Counted from the stretch's first letter, positions 18,387-27,952 are shown. The stretch is DNA of 34,376 nt from Pricia sp. (GCA_024635875.1 JAGXIC010000278.1:1-34376), one strand, 5' to 3'. Notes: a model not told the origin generated them from the sequence alone. Program-made: numbers and translations.

Positions 18387-20285
18387 TCAATACGCCCGTT
18401 CGTTCTTGCCCTCGTAAAAATTGATAAAGGCTCTGTTGACCACTCGATTCCCTCCAGGAGTGGGATAATTTCCCGTAAAATACCAGTCCCCAAGGTTTTT
18501 TGGGCAGGCCTGATGCAAATTTTCTATCGTCTGATAAATAATCTGTACCTCGGCATTAATGTCATCGGGACTCAATAATTCCCCGATTTTTTGGGAAATT
18601 TCCTGAGCGGTAAATGGCGCATAGAAATCCTTGACGTAGTTAATGACATCGACATCCCTTGAATGGGCCTGTGCCATGCATTTGTCATAGATATCGTCTA
18701 CCACGTTCATGGTCAAGCGTTCTTGATGCAGGGCCAACCCCGCCTTGAAGGCAATAAAATCTTCTAGCTTGGCCATGTCGATACCATAGCAGTCGGGATA
18801 ACGTATCTGTGGGGCCGAAGAGACTACGATTATTTTTTTCGGCGATAGTCGGTCCAAAATGCGGAGAATACTCTTTTTCAGCGTGGTGCCACGAACTATG
18901 CTGTCATCTATGATGACCAAATTATCGCCCTTATCGACGGATCCGTACGAGATATCGTAAACATGTGCCACCAAATCGTCCCTGCTGCTGTCTTGCGTAA
19001 TGAAGGTGCGCAACTTGGCATCCTTTATGGCCACTTTTTCGATACGGGGGCGTACTTCCAGAATTTCATGTAGCTGCTCGCTGGTAATTTTTGTTCCTAT
19101 GGAAAGAATCTGTTCTTCCTTTCTCTTATTAAGATAATTCTGCGCCTCTTTCACCATACCGAAAAAAGAGGTTTCGGCCGTATTGGGAATATAGGAAAAT
19201 ACCGTGTGTTTAATGTCGTTTTCTATGGATGTCAATATCTGGGGAAAAAGAAGTTTCCCCAACATTTTACGTTCCTGATATATTTCCTTGTCACTGCCCC
19301 GTGAAAAATAGATGCGCTCGAAAGAACAGGCCTTTCGTTCTACCGGGGACAAGATTTCTTTTAAGGATGTTTTTCCATTCTTTTCTACAATGATGGCATG
19401 CCCCGGATCCAGTTCCATAACCTTTTCGTAAGGCACGTTGAACACGGTCTGTATGGCCGGTCGTTCGGAAGCAATGGCGACTACTTCATCGTCTTGGTAA
19501 TAGTAGACCGGACGGATACCAGCTGGATCCCGCAATACGAAGGCGTCACCATGACCTAGCAGTCCGGCCATGGCATAGCCACCATCCCAGTTTTTGGCCG
19601 CCCTTCTTAAAATCTTATGCACCTTTAATCTTTCCGCGATCAAGGGCGAAGCTTCCTGTTTGGTATATCCTTCCTTTTTTATCTGTTTGTAGAGCTTGGC
19701 AACGGCATCATCTAAAAAATGACCTATTTTTTCCATCACGGTGACCGTATCCGCCATTTCCTTGGGGTGCTGCCCTAATTGAATCAGGTTGTCGAACAGC
19801 TCGTTTACATTGGTCATGTTGAAGTTTCCGGCGATGATCAGGTTCCGGTGCATCCAGTTGTTCTGCCTTAGGAACGGGTGTACGTTCTCGATACTATTTT
19901 TCCCGAAGGTACCATAGCGCACGTGCCCCAACAGCACCTCCCCGATATAGGGAATATGCCTTTTCTGCATGGCGACGTTGTCAGCATATTCCGGATGGGC
20001 CAACAGCGTTGTATTGATACGGTCATTGATTTGGTCGAAAATGTCCTGAATGGGCTGTTGTGCCACGGAGCGTACCCGGCTCATGTAGCGCTCGCCGGCC
20101 TTCATATCCAATTTGATACTGGCAAAACCGGCACCGTCCTGACCACGGTTGTGCTGCTTTTCCATCATCAGGTACATCTTGTTTACGCCGTAGAAGGCCG
20201 TACCGTATTTTTCCTTATAATATTCCAAGGGTTTCAACAACCGGATCAAAGAAATACCACATTCGTGTTTAATAGCGTCGCTCAT
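18387..20285 (-). CDS. extended PurF-type amidophosphoribosyltransferase (class II glutamine amidotransferase + PRTase)
   Basis: 632 aa; MSDAIKHECGISLI, KQHNRGQDGAGFAS (Ntn GATase), LLGHVRYGTFG, PRPP loop VIIDDSIVRGTTLKKSI. Confidence 0.85.
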   Translation of the reverse strand: MSDAIKHECGISLIRLLKPLEYYKEKYGTAFYGVNKMYLMMEKQHNRGQDGAGFASIKLDMKAGERYMSRVRSVAQQPIQDIFDQINDRINTTLLAHPEYADNVAMQKRHIPYIGEVLLGHVRYGTFGKNSIENVHPFLRQNNWMHRNLIIAGNFNMTNVNELFDNLIQLGQHPKEMADTVTVMEKIGHFLDDAVAKLYKQIKKEGYTKQEASPLIAERLKVHKILRRAAKNWDGGYAMAGLLGHGDAFVLRDPAGIRPVYYYQDDEVVAIASERPAIQTVFNVPYEKVMELDPGHAIIVEKNGKTSLKEILSPVERKACSFERIYFSRGSDKEIYQERKMLGKLLFPQILTSIENDIKHTVFSYIPNTAETSFFGMVKEAQNYLNKRKEEQILSIGTKITSEQLHEILEVRPRIEKVAIKDAKLRTFITQDSSRDDLVAHVYDISYGSVDKGDNLVIIDDSIVRGTTLKKSILRILDRLSPKKIIVVSSAPQIRYPDCYGIDMAKLEDFIAFKAGLALHQERLTMNVVDDIYDKCMAQAHSRDVDVINYVKDFYAPFTAQEISQKIGELLSPDDINAEVQIIYQTIENLHQACPKNLGDWYFTGNYPTPGGNRVVNRAFINFYEGKNERAY

Positions 20286-20300
20286 TTCGCTTTGCGGGTT

Positions 20301-20323
20301 AAAAAAGCCCCAAATTTTGGGGC
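20301..20323 (-). terminator. intrinsic terminator between pfkB-like and purF-like genes
   Basis: GCCCCAAA/TTTGGGGC stem; on the minus strand followed by TTTTTT. Confidence 0.75.
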
Positions 20324-20334
20324 AGGTTTTATAT

Positions 20335-21261
20335 CTATTTTAATTCTATATCAAATTGGGTCAAGGTCTTGAACTGATGTAGGCGTTGGTTGACTTCTTC
20401 CCTTTTCAGGTCTTGCATCCGTTTTGTGCCGAAACGCTCTACACAGAACGAGGCTAGATTGGAGCCATGGATGACGGCATTTTTCAAGTTTTCGAACGAA
20501 ATAGTGTCGGTGGCCGCTAAATAACCTGTAAATCCACCGGCGATAGTGTCACCGGCACCTGTTGGATCAAACACTTCCTCTAAAGGCAGGGCGGGAGCAA
20601 AGAATACTTTTTCGTTATGGAACAGCAAGGCACCGTGTTCCCCTTTTTTTATAACAACATATTTAGGTCCCATTTTTTGTATTTCCTCCGCAGCCTTGAC
20701 CAGCGAGTATTCTTCCGTAAGTTGCCGGGCCTCTTCATCGTTTATTGTGATGACATCGATATGTTTTATGACCTGCTTTAGTTCTTCAAGGGCATGGTCC
20801 ATCCAAAAATTCATGGTGTCAAGGACAATCAACTTGGGGGTAGCTTTCATTTGTTCGATGACACTCATCTGAACCGAGGGATGCAAATTACCCAACATAA
20901 CCAGGTCGGCATCCTTAAAATTATCAGGGACTATGGGATTGAAATCGGCCAATGTATTGAGTTCCGTAACCAGGGTATCCCTAGAATTTAAATCGTTATG
21001 GTATTTACCTTTCCAATAAAACGTTTTGCCGCCCTTGACAATCTCAAGGCCCGATAAATCGATGTTCCTATTTCTGAGCAGGTCTAAATAGGCTTCAGGA
21101 AGGTCATCGCCGACAATGGAGACGATGGCCGAGTCGACTTCAAACTGTGACGCGGCCAGACCGATAAAGGTAGCGGCACCGCCCAGTATTCTATCGGTTT
21201 TACCAAAAGGAGTCTCGATTTCGTCAAAGGCAACGGTGCCTACGATCAGAAGTTTACCCAT
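20335..21261 (-). CDS. PfkB family carbohydrate/nucleoside kinase
   Basis: 308 aa; MGKLLIVGTVAFDEIETPFGKTDRILGGAATFIGLAAS and DPTGAGDTIAGGFTGYLA. Confidence 0.92.
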   Translation of the reverse strand: MGKLLIVGTVAFDEIETPFGKTDRILGGAATFIGLAASQFEVDSAIVSIVGDDLPEAYLDLLRNRNIDLSGLEIVKGGKTFYWKGKYHNDLNSRDTLVTELNTLADFNPIVPDNFKDADLVMLGNLHPSVQMSVIEQMKATPKLIVLDTMNFWMDHALEELKQVIKHIDVITINDEEARQLTEEYSLVKAAEEIQKMGPKYVVIKKGEHGALLFHNEKVFFAPALPLEEVFDPTGAGDTIAGGFTGYLAATDTISFENLKNAVIHGSNLASFCVERFGTKRMQDLKREEVNQRLHQFKTLTQFDIELK

Positions 21262-21400
21262 GCATTTTTATTTTAGTGCAAAGATAAGGTTTTGAAATCC
21301 CAACAAAAATTAAATCTGAGGTCTATTTTGATGAACGTTTCCTGACTTGTAAACCCTGATCTCCGGGGGAAAATCATGACCGGTTCATAAACGCAGAAAA

Positions 21401-23287
21401 TCAAGCCTCTCGCGCTGCCGTGGCATATTTATCCTTAACGTTGTTCTCTATCCACTTTAGGCAATCCGTAAAATTATCGAAAATATGTTCTTTGGGAATG
21501 AGATCGGGAACCATATCTACCCGCTCCATCATATAGCGCGGTTGTTTTAGCACATCGACCAGCAGCACATTGATGCCTGATTTCTTCAGGTCGATTAGTA
21601 CATCTTCTAAGGTGTATAGGCCCGATTGATCCATGTACTGCATCCGGTCCATGCGAATGATGACCGTTGACGCCGTTCTAGGAATCTGGTCGGCCAATTG
21701 CTGAAACTCACTCGTTGACCCGAAGAACAACGGCCCTTTGATGTGCTTGATAAAAACCTCTTCCTTAAACCTTTTGGGGAAATTTAACTCATCGGCCCAT
21801 CCATCTTCCTTATCCAAAGCTTTTACGTCGGAACGTTCAGCAGTAAGGTCGCCCATTTTTTTCATGAACATCAACGAGGCGATTACCAGACCTACGCCTA
21901 CCGCATAAACCAAATTCCACACCGAGGAGAGCACCAAAACAATCAGCATAATCACGACCTCGGAACTGAATTTTATCGGGCCTAGGCTCATGTCTTTGGG
22001 CAGACTGGGTATGGCTTTTAGTCCCTTATAATCCATCACCCCTATGCCTACGGTCACCAAAATACCGGCGAGTACGGCAGCGGGAATCTGCGAGGCGACC
22101 GGGCCTAATGCCAAGAGAATAATCAATAGCAGCACGCCGGCGATCATACCCGACAATTTGCTCTTACCGCCTGCATTGATGTTTACCACCGTTCTGATCG
22201 TTGCGCCGGCACCGGGTATGCCGCCGAAAACCGCGGCGATACTATTACCGATACCCTGCCCGACCAGTTCTTTATTGGGCTGGTGCTTGGTTTTGGTCAT
22301 GTTATCGGCCACGACCGAGGTCAATAGTGAATCTATGGCCCCTAAAAGCGCCAGGGTCAACGCCGTAAATACGTAGGGCGTGACCGTACCCAGCTCGAAT
22401 TCAGTAAATATACCTAGATTGGGCATGGGAAATCCGCTAGGTATCTGCTCGATGGGACGATACTTCAATCCGAAACCATAGGCAACTCCCGAGACTACTA
22501 CCAAGGCGACCAGGGCACTCGGAATCGTAGTGGTTATCCGTTTAAAACCATAAATAATGATGATAGTGGCCAACGCCAAGATCAGTTCGAGCCAATTGAC
22601 GTTTTTTAATGCCCTGGGAAAAACCTTGATGGCCCCTATGACTCCCGATGCTTCCGTCTTGGCCAAGGTTTGGGCTTCTTTGAGCATATCATCTTCGGTA
22701 ATCTTCTTGGCCCTTTTTATGGTCTCCTCAAAATTCTCTAAAACTAAAATACCTTCCCCTGCTTCTTCCTTTAAAATATTATCAAGAATGATTTCTTCGG
22801 CCTGTGGTTTGTATTTGCTGACAAAATCTTCATCTTCTTTTGGATAGTAACCAATGGCCGGCAAAATCTGAGTTACCAAAATGATAACACCGATAGCGGT
22901 CATAAAGCCCGAAACTACGGGATAGGGAATATACCGAATATACTTACCGATACCCATCAACCCGAGGCTGATCTGCATTAGCCCTGCCAACAGAAAGACG
23001 ATCAGTATAGCGGGTAAGGCTTTTTCAAGACTTCCATCATTAGCAGCTACAATACCGGCAATAACCACCATACTTACGGCGGTCATCGGCGCGGTAGGCC
23101 CCGAAATCTGAGTGTTCGTACCCCCGAAAAGGGCGGCGAAGAAACTGATGAAAATAGCACCGTAGAGTCCGGCGCTGGGACCCATGCCCGAACTTACGCC
23201 GAAAGCAAGTGCCAAGGGAAGGGCAACGATACCTGCGGTAATTCCACCAAAGAGGTCGCCCCTTAGGTTCGCAAATAGGTTTTTCAT
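21401..23287 (-). CDS. SulP family transporter with STAS domain (copy 2)
   Basis: MKNLFANLRGDLFGGITAGIVALPLALAFGVSSGMGPSAGLYGAI; C-term STAS (STVIIRMDRMQYMDQSGLYTLEDVLIDL). Internal ATG 23287 preferred because the ORF start lies inside the upstream terminator. Confidence 0.92.
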   Translation of the reverse strand: MKNLFANLRGDLFGGITAGIVALPLALAFGVSSGMGPSAGLYGAIFISFFAALFGGTNTQISGPTAPMTAVSMVVIAGIVAANDGSLEKALPAILIVFLLAGLMQISLGLMGIGKYIRYIPYPVVSGFMTAIGVIILVTQILPAIGYYPKEDEDFVSKYKPQAEEIILDNILKEEAGEGILVLENFEETIKRAKKITEDDMLKEAQTLAKTEASGVIGAIKVFPRALKNVNWLELILALATIIIIYGFKRITTTIPSALVALVVVSGVAYGFGLKYRPIEQIPSGFPMPNLGIFTEFELGTVTPYVFTALTLALLGAIDSLLTSVVADNMTKTKHQPNKELVGQGIGNSIAAVFGGIPGAGATIRTVVNINAGGKSKLSGMIAGVLLLIILLALGPVASQIPAAVLAGILVTVGIGVMDYKGLKAIPSLPKDMSLGPIKFSSEVVIMLIVLVLSSVWNLVYAVGVGLVIASLMFMKKMGDLTAERSDVKALDKEDGWADELNFPKRFKEEVFIKHIKGPLFFGSTSEFQQLADQIPRTASTVIIRMDRMQYMDQSGLYTLEDVLIDLKKSGINVLLVDVLKQPRYMMERVDMVPDLIPKEHIFDNFTDCLKWIENNVKDKYATAAREA

Positions 23288-23334
23288 TTCAATGCCTGAA
23301 TTATAAAATTTAAATATATAACCGTTTGAGGAAC

Positions 23335-23365
23335 AAAAAAAGCCAATTTTAAAATTGGCTTTTTT
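23335..23365. terminator. bidirectional terminator-like palindrome between carbonic anhydrase and SulP copy 2
   Basis: AAAAAAAGCCAATTTTAAAATTGGCTTTTTT; 18-bp perfect palindrome GCCAATTTTAAAATTGGC flanked by A and T runs. Confidence 0.85.
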
Positions 23366-23394
23366 AAACAATATACTACATCAACTTGTCTTTA

Positions 23395-24024
23395 TCAGAT
23401 AAAGGTAATCATTCCGTTTTTGATATCGTACATCGCTCCAACAATCTTTACTTCCCCATTGTCTTCCATTTCCTTAAGAACAGGGCTCATCAAGCGTGTG
23501 TTTTCAATGGTCATACGTACATTTTTCTCGGCTACTGCATTGACAAAGTCCAAATTTTTTGAATTTCGGAGGTTCTTGTCAGAAGGCTCATTTACGGCTT
23601 TGACCGCAGGTTTGATTTTATCGAGAAGCAAGGTGAGATTGCCCAATTTCGCGTCATCGCAGGCCCCTTTTACCGCACCACAGGCCGTATGGCCCAAAAT
23701 AACGACTACTTTTGTGCCCGCAAGCTTACAGGCAAATTCAATACTACCCAGAATATCTTCATTCACAACATTTCCCGCCACCCTTGCGCTAAAAATGTCG
23801 CCTACTCCTTGGTCGAAAATCAACTCTGCGGACACCCTTGAATCGATGCAACTCAATATGGTGGCAAAAGGGTATTGGCCTGATGCCGTATCATCAACCT
23901 GCTCCAACAGGTCACGATCGGCTTTTTTGTTCGCTACAAACCTTGCATTACCTTCCTTTAAAAGTTGTATTGCGGAGTCCGGTGATAGGGCGGCCTGTGT
24001 TTCTCTTGTATGTGCTTTCATCAT
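23395..24024 (-). CDS. beta-class carbonic anhydrase
   Basis: 209 aa; CIDSRVSAELIFDQGVGDIFSARVAGN and ILGHTACGAVKGA zinc-binding motifs. Confidence 0.95.
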   Translation of the reverse strand: MMKAHTRETQAALSPDSAIQLLKEGNARFVANKKADRDLLEQVDDTASGQYPFATILSCIDSRVSAELIFDQGVGDIFSARVAGNVVNEDILGSIEFACKLAGTKVVVILGHTACGAVKGACDDAKLGNLTLLLDKIKPAVKAVNEPSDKNLRNSKNLDFVNAVAEKNVRMTIENTRLMSPVLKEMEDNGEVKIVGAMYDIKNGMITFI

Positions 24025-24107
24025 AGTTATTTAATTTATTTGATTTATAATTAGAACTTGTCTTGACCTTTAAAATGACCTTATCGCCGCCGATATGTTA
24101 AACCCAT

Positions 24108-24917
24108 TCACTTTCCCGAAACCAAAACCGATGCGCTCGTTTTATTGATGATGTGCCCTATATCGGATAACTTTAAGACTCTTTCATCGTCCGAACCGTT
24201 CCTTACCCTTCTCAAATATAACAAGTCTACCTTATTTTTCGATATATACTTTGAAAGGCTGTTTATCGCACCATCACTGTATTCGAAAACATATTCAATG
24301 ACCTCTTTGTTTTGCGAAAGTGTTTTGTTTTTTGAAGCATTCGAATTTTTAACAAATTTAAACGATTTGATCGGCTTTAGAACATGCGACATCAAATCTA
24401 CGGCGAATTCTAAATTCATGGAATGCCCCGAATCGTTCAAAACGCCAAAAGACAATTTCTCTCCCGGCTCCAGGTCATGTTCACCCGAAGCAATTAGTAC
24501 CGGTCCGTCGAAGGTTTCCAACACAAATTCCGTGATACCATCACCAATGAAACTCAAGGGCTTATATTTTCGTCTTCCCAAGACGATGATGTCAGGGGAG
24601 TGCTCTTTGATGTAGTTGCTGATTTCATCTTTTATATTTCCAAAAACGAACGAATATTTTATATCAATTTCTTGGCTCTTTGAAATTGGAGCTATCAGTT
24701 CGCTTAATTGCCTGTCGATTGCCGAATGTTCAGTATTAATAGACCTCATGGCAGACAACTGATTATCAATGTCCACAATTTCAGTGGGTCTTTTTATATT
24801 GAAGATTGTTATCTCACCATGGATTATTTTGGCAAACTTGACCGTATTTTTGAGCATCCTATCCGTAACATTGTTCAAATCTGACAGTACCACTATTTTA
24901 TATGTTCTTTTTTTCAT
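24108..24917 (-). CDS. universal stress protein family (two-domain Usp-like)
   Basis: 269 aa; KIVVLSDLNN start, SPDIIVLGRRKYKPLSFIGDGITEFVLETFDGPVLIAS typical Usp C-motif. Confidence 0.8.
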   Translation of the reverse strand: MKKRTYKIVVLSDLNNVTDRMLKNTVKFAKIIHGEITIFNIKRPTEIVDIDNQLSAMRSINTEHSAIDRQLSELIAPISKSQEIDIKYSFVFGNIKDEISNYIKEHSPDIIVLGRRKYKPLSFIGDGITEFVLETFDGPVLIASGEHDLEPGEKLSFGVLNDSGHSMNLEFAVDLMSHVLKPIKSFKFVKNSNASKNKTLSQNKEVIEYVFEYSDGAINSLSKYISKNKVDLLYLRRVRNGSDDERVLKLSDIGHIINKTSASVLVSGK

Positions 24918-24923
24918 GATTTC

Positions 24924-26516
24924 TTAGCTTAAGCTTATATCAGATTTGGGCCTTTCTTTGAAGAACTGGAAAAAATTATCGGGGTTTTCTGCCACACCAC
25001 GTTTTGAAACAAGCTTTATATCAATGTTTCTCTCTTTGGCCTTAAAGGAGAAATCATCCAGAATTTCGATAATATCGTTATCTAAATATCTAGTTTTGAT
25101 AAGATCTAGTTCCAAATAGGTGTCCCTTGGCAAACTTTCGAGTTCTTTGAGAATTGCGCCTTTATTAAAGAATGTGACTTCTTCTGCCAGTGACATTTTT
25201 ATTTTATGCTTCCCATCGCTTTTATCCTCAATATGGAGAAAATGGGAGTTCTGATAGCTTTTCAATAAGATAACCACAATACCTACAGCGAGGCCAAGTC
25301 CGATTCCTGTTAATAAGTCGGTAAACACAATGCCCAAAACCGTTACGGCGAAGGGGATGGATTGTTTCCAGCCCAATTCATACATTTTTTTGAAAAGTGC
25401 CGGTTTTGCCAGTTTATAGCCCACAACGAATAGGATGGCCGCCAAAACCGACAAGGGAATCATATTCAATAAATTAGGAATCAAAATGACCGAAATTAAT
25501 AATAAGAAACCATGTATTATGGCCGACATTTTTGTTCTTGCACCTGACTGTATGTTTGCGGAACTACGTACTATAACCTGTGTAATCGGAAGTCCGCCAA
25601 TCATTCCTGAAATAACGTTTCCGGCGCCTTGTGCCAATAATTCCCTGTTCGTGGGCGTTACATTTTTATGCGGATCTAATTTATCAGTGGCTTCGACACA
25701 AAGGAGCGTCTCTAAACTCGCAACCAAAGCAATGGTAAAGGCCGTAATCCAAATTTCCGGATTGGTAATAACCGAAAAATTAGGAAAACTGAACTGATTG
25801 AGAAAGGAGGTGGCGTCATCAGGAACCGGCACACTGACCAAATGAGACTGTTCGATGCCCAAAGTATCACTAGATTTTGTGAGCACGTAAAAAAGAATTC
25901 CTAAGACCACTGCCACCAAAGGACCTTGTACAATTTTAAAGAATTTAGCTTTCTTGGCTAAAATATTATCCCAGAGTAAAATGACGAGTAGGCCAACTAT
26001 ACCTATAATCATTGACCCAAAGATGATGTTGTCCGATATATTCAGAATGGCGGAAAAGGTATTTTCCCCATCAGCATAAAAAAAACTGGCAGCACCTTCC
26101 GCCTCAGCGTCATATCCAAAAAAATGCGGTATCTGCTTTAAAATTATAATAATCCCTATACCCGTAAGCATACCTTTGATAACGGAAGAGGGAAAATAAT
26201 AGCCAATAATACCTGCCTTCAGAACTCCAAAACCAATTTGGATCACACCGCCCAAAACCACGGCCACAAGAAAATTTTCAAAGCCGCCTAAAGTACCGAT
26301 GGCGGTTAAAACGATAGCAGCAAGACCAGCTGCCGGACCACTTACCCCAATTTTCGAACCGCTTAACGCGCCTACTACAATACCACCTACAATACCTGCA
26401 ATTAAGCCAGAAAACAATGGTGCTCCGCTAGCAAGGGCAATGCCTAGGCAAAGCGGCAGCGCCACAAAAAATACGACCAGACTAGCTGGTAAATCACTTT
26501 TTAAATGTTTGAACAT
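24924..26516 (-). CDS. SulP family transporter (copy 3) with divergent C-terminal STAS-like domain
   Basis: 530 aa; MFKHLKSDLPASLVVFFVALPLCLGIALASGAPLFSGLIAGIVGG; C-term ILKELESLPRDTYLELDLIKTRYLDNDIIEILDDF. Confidence 0.92.
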   Translation of the reverse strand: MFKHLKSDLPASLVVFFVALPLCLGIALASGAPLFSGLIAGIVGGIVVGALSGSKIGVSGPAAGLAAIVLTAIGTLGGFENFLVAVVLGGVIQIGFGVLKAGIIGYYFPSSVIKGMLTGIGIIIILKQIPHFFGYDAEAEGAASFFYADGENTFSAILNISDNIIFGSMIIGIVGLLVILLWDNILAKKAKFFKIVQGPLVAVVLGILFYVLTKSSDTLGIEQSHLVSVPVPDDATSFLNQFSFPNFSVITNPEIWITAFTIALVASLETLLCVEATDKLDPHKNVTPTNRELLAQGAGNVISGMIGGLPITQVIVRSSANIQSGARTKMSAIIHGFLLLISVILIPNLLNMIPLSVLAAILFVVGYKLAKPALFKKMYELGWKQSIPFAVTVLGIVFTDLLTGIGLGLAVGIVVILLKSYQNSHFLHIEDKSDGKHKIKMSLAEEVTFFNKGAILKELESLPRDTYLELDLIKTRYLDNDIIEILDDFSFKAKERNIDIKLVSKRGVAENPDNFFQFFKERPKSDISLS

Positions 26517-26532
26517 ATAATATAAAAATTAC

Positions 26533-26554
26533 GTTTTCAATTTAAATTGAAAAC
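26533..26554. promoter_or_regulatory. perfect 22-bp palindrome upstream of SulP copy 3
   Basis: GTTTTCAATTTAAATTGAAAAC equals its own reverse complement; 16 nt upstream of the start codon at 26516. Confidence 0.5.
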
Positions 26555-26613
26555 TAGTTAGTTAGTGAACTTGTTTAAAGTTCAGTACACAAAAAAATGG
26601 GTGTGACGAAAAA

Positions 26614-26910
26614 CTAACAGATATGTTCAGGAGGGGGAAGAAGAATTTCAATAGTATGCTCTACGTGACCTATAGAATTATAATCACCGAGTATAGCCTC
26701 TTGAGATTGGGCTATTAGAGAAAAATCAAAATGTCCATCATTAATGATTTTTTCATTTGCTTGCGATTTTTTCCCGGATTCCTGTTGTTCTTCTTCGTTG
26801 AGATTGGTAACCAACACCGGATTATCATCATCTACTAAAGTAATGATGCTAGGGGTAACAATGGCAAAGAGCCATAAAAAAAGTAATACGATTTGAGCAA
26901 AACCCTTCAT
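26614..26910 (-). CDS. small hypothetical protein with N-terminal hydrophobic signal/TM segment
   Basis: 98 aa MKGFAQIVLLFLWLFAIVTPSIITLV...EILLPPPEHIC; plausible start and same strand as neighbours; no family recognised. Confidence 0.6.
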   Translation of the reverse strand: MKGFAQIVLLFLWLFAIVTPSIITLVDDDNPVLVTNLNEEEQQESGKKSQANEKIINDGHFDFSLIAQSQEAILGDYNSIGHVEHTIEILLPPPEHIC

Positions 26911-26968
26911 AAAAATCGTTGAATCGCAAATATAATAGTAATCGCTTCAATTTTTTGTTAAGAAATAT

Positions 26969-27727
26969 TTAAAAATCCTTCAGCAGTTTGATGTCCTCAG
27001 AAGGAATCCACCCCATAGTACCATCGGCTATTCGGATTTTTTTCCATTCGTTCAGCTCGTCGAGTACGATTACCTTGGTGCCTTCGTGAAGGGCAAAGGC
27101 TTCTTGGCTTGTTTTGTTGGGCTCCGATTTTACGCTTGCTTCCTGGGCAAACACGATGGCGGGCCGGTCGGCCTTGAAAGCATTGTATTCCAAATAGGCG
27201 AATACCAAGGATACGATTGCGATAAAAAGGGAAACGATACTCAAGACAAATGCCGAACGCTTGCGCGACGAATACCGAAAATAGTAGAAGGCGATGTAGA
27301 GCAGTACAAAAAGAACAACAAAGACTACGGCAACATAGCCCCATTGGTCAAAGGAAAGAAAACCGAGAAGGCTATTGTAGATTTTAGCGAACCCCGTTTC
27401 CGGCATGGTTTCGATGGCATCGAGGGTCATATTCCGCGCATAGGAAAGATTGTTCCTGATTTCGGAATCGTTAGGCTTTAATAAAAGGGCCTTTTCGTAA
27501 TAGTAGATGCTGGGCGCTATCTGGTTCAATTTATAATATGCATTACCCAGATTGTAATACAGCTCGGGAGAATGCTGGCCACTATCAAGAATTTTAAGAT
27601 AACTATCAACGGCAGTTTGATACTCCCCGGCGTTGTACGCCTCGGTGGCACCGTCGAAAATGACCTCGTTTTGGGCAGCGACCGTGAAGGTTATCAGAAT
27701 AGTTAGTATGCGGACTATTTTTTTCAA
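26969..27727 (-). CDS. batE: BatE-like TPR + SH3-type domain membrane protein
   Basis: 252 aa; TPR (AGEYQTAVDSYLKILDSGQHSPELYYNLGNAYYKLNQIAPSIYYYEKAL), two TM segments, SH3-like C-term (KVIVLDELNEWKKIRIADGTMGWIPSEDI). Confidence 0.85.
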   Translation of the reverse strand: MKKIVRILTILITFTVAAQNEVIFDGATEAYNAGEYQTAVDSYLKILDSGQHSPELYYNLGNAYYKLNQIAPSIYYYEKALLLKPNDSEIRNNLSYARNMTLDAIETMPETGFAKIYNSLLGFLSFDQWGYVAVVFVVLFVLLYIAFYYFRYSSRKRSAFVLSIVSLFIAIVSLVFAYLEYNAFKADRPAIVFAQEASVKSEPNKTSQEAFALHEGTKVIVLDELNEWKKIRIADGTMGWIPSEDIKLLKDF

Positions 27728-27952
27728 TGGTTATTATTTAAGATTCAAGCAAACATCATTTATTGTTTTATTATATTTTTATTCGTTGTCTTCGTAATCG
27801 TATTGAGTCCTTCGCGTGACACTCGCATCCCCACTTTTGAACGTAAGCTAGTAAATACAGACCGTAATTATAGTACTTAGGCAGTGCCCTAAATCACTAC
27901 TACTATTTTCCTTTTATACTTCGCACCACTAAGTTCATACCTCCTACTTTTC

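Noticed and set aside
19878-20372. 164-aa plus-strand ORF
   Set aside because: Antisense to the purF-like gene and crosses the pfkB/purF terminator; no domain.
23420-24034. 204-aa plus-strand ORF opposite carbonic anhydrase
   Set aside because: Complement artefact of a well-supported beta-CA gene.
27728-27952. 225-bp gap between batD and batE as possible repeat or RNA gene
   Set aside because: No clear inverted repeat, promoter box plus terminator, or similarity to the other repeats was found by eye.
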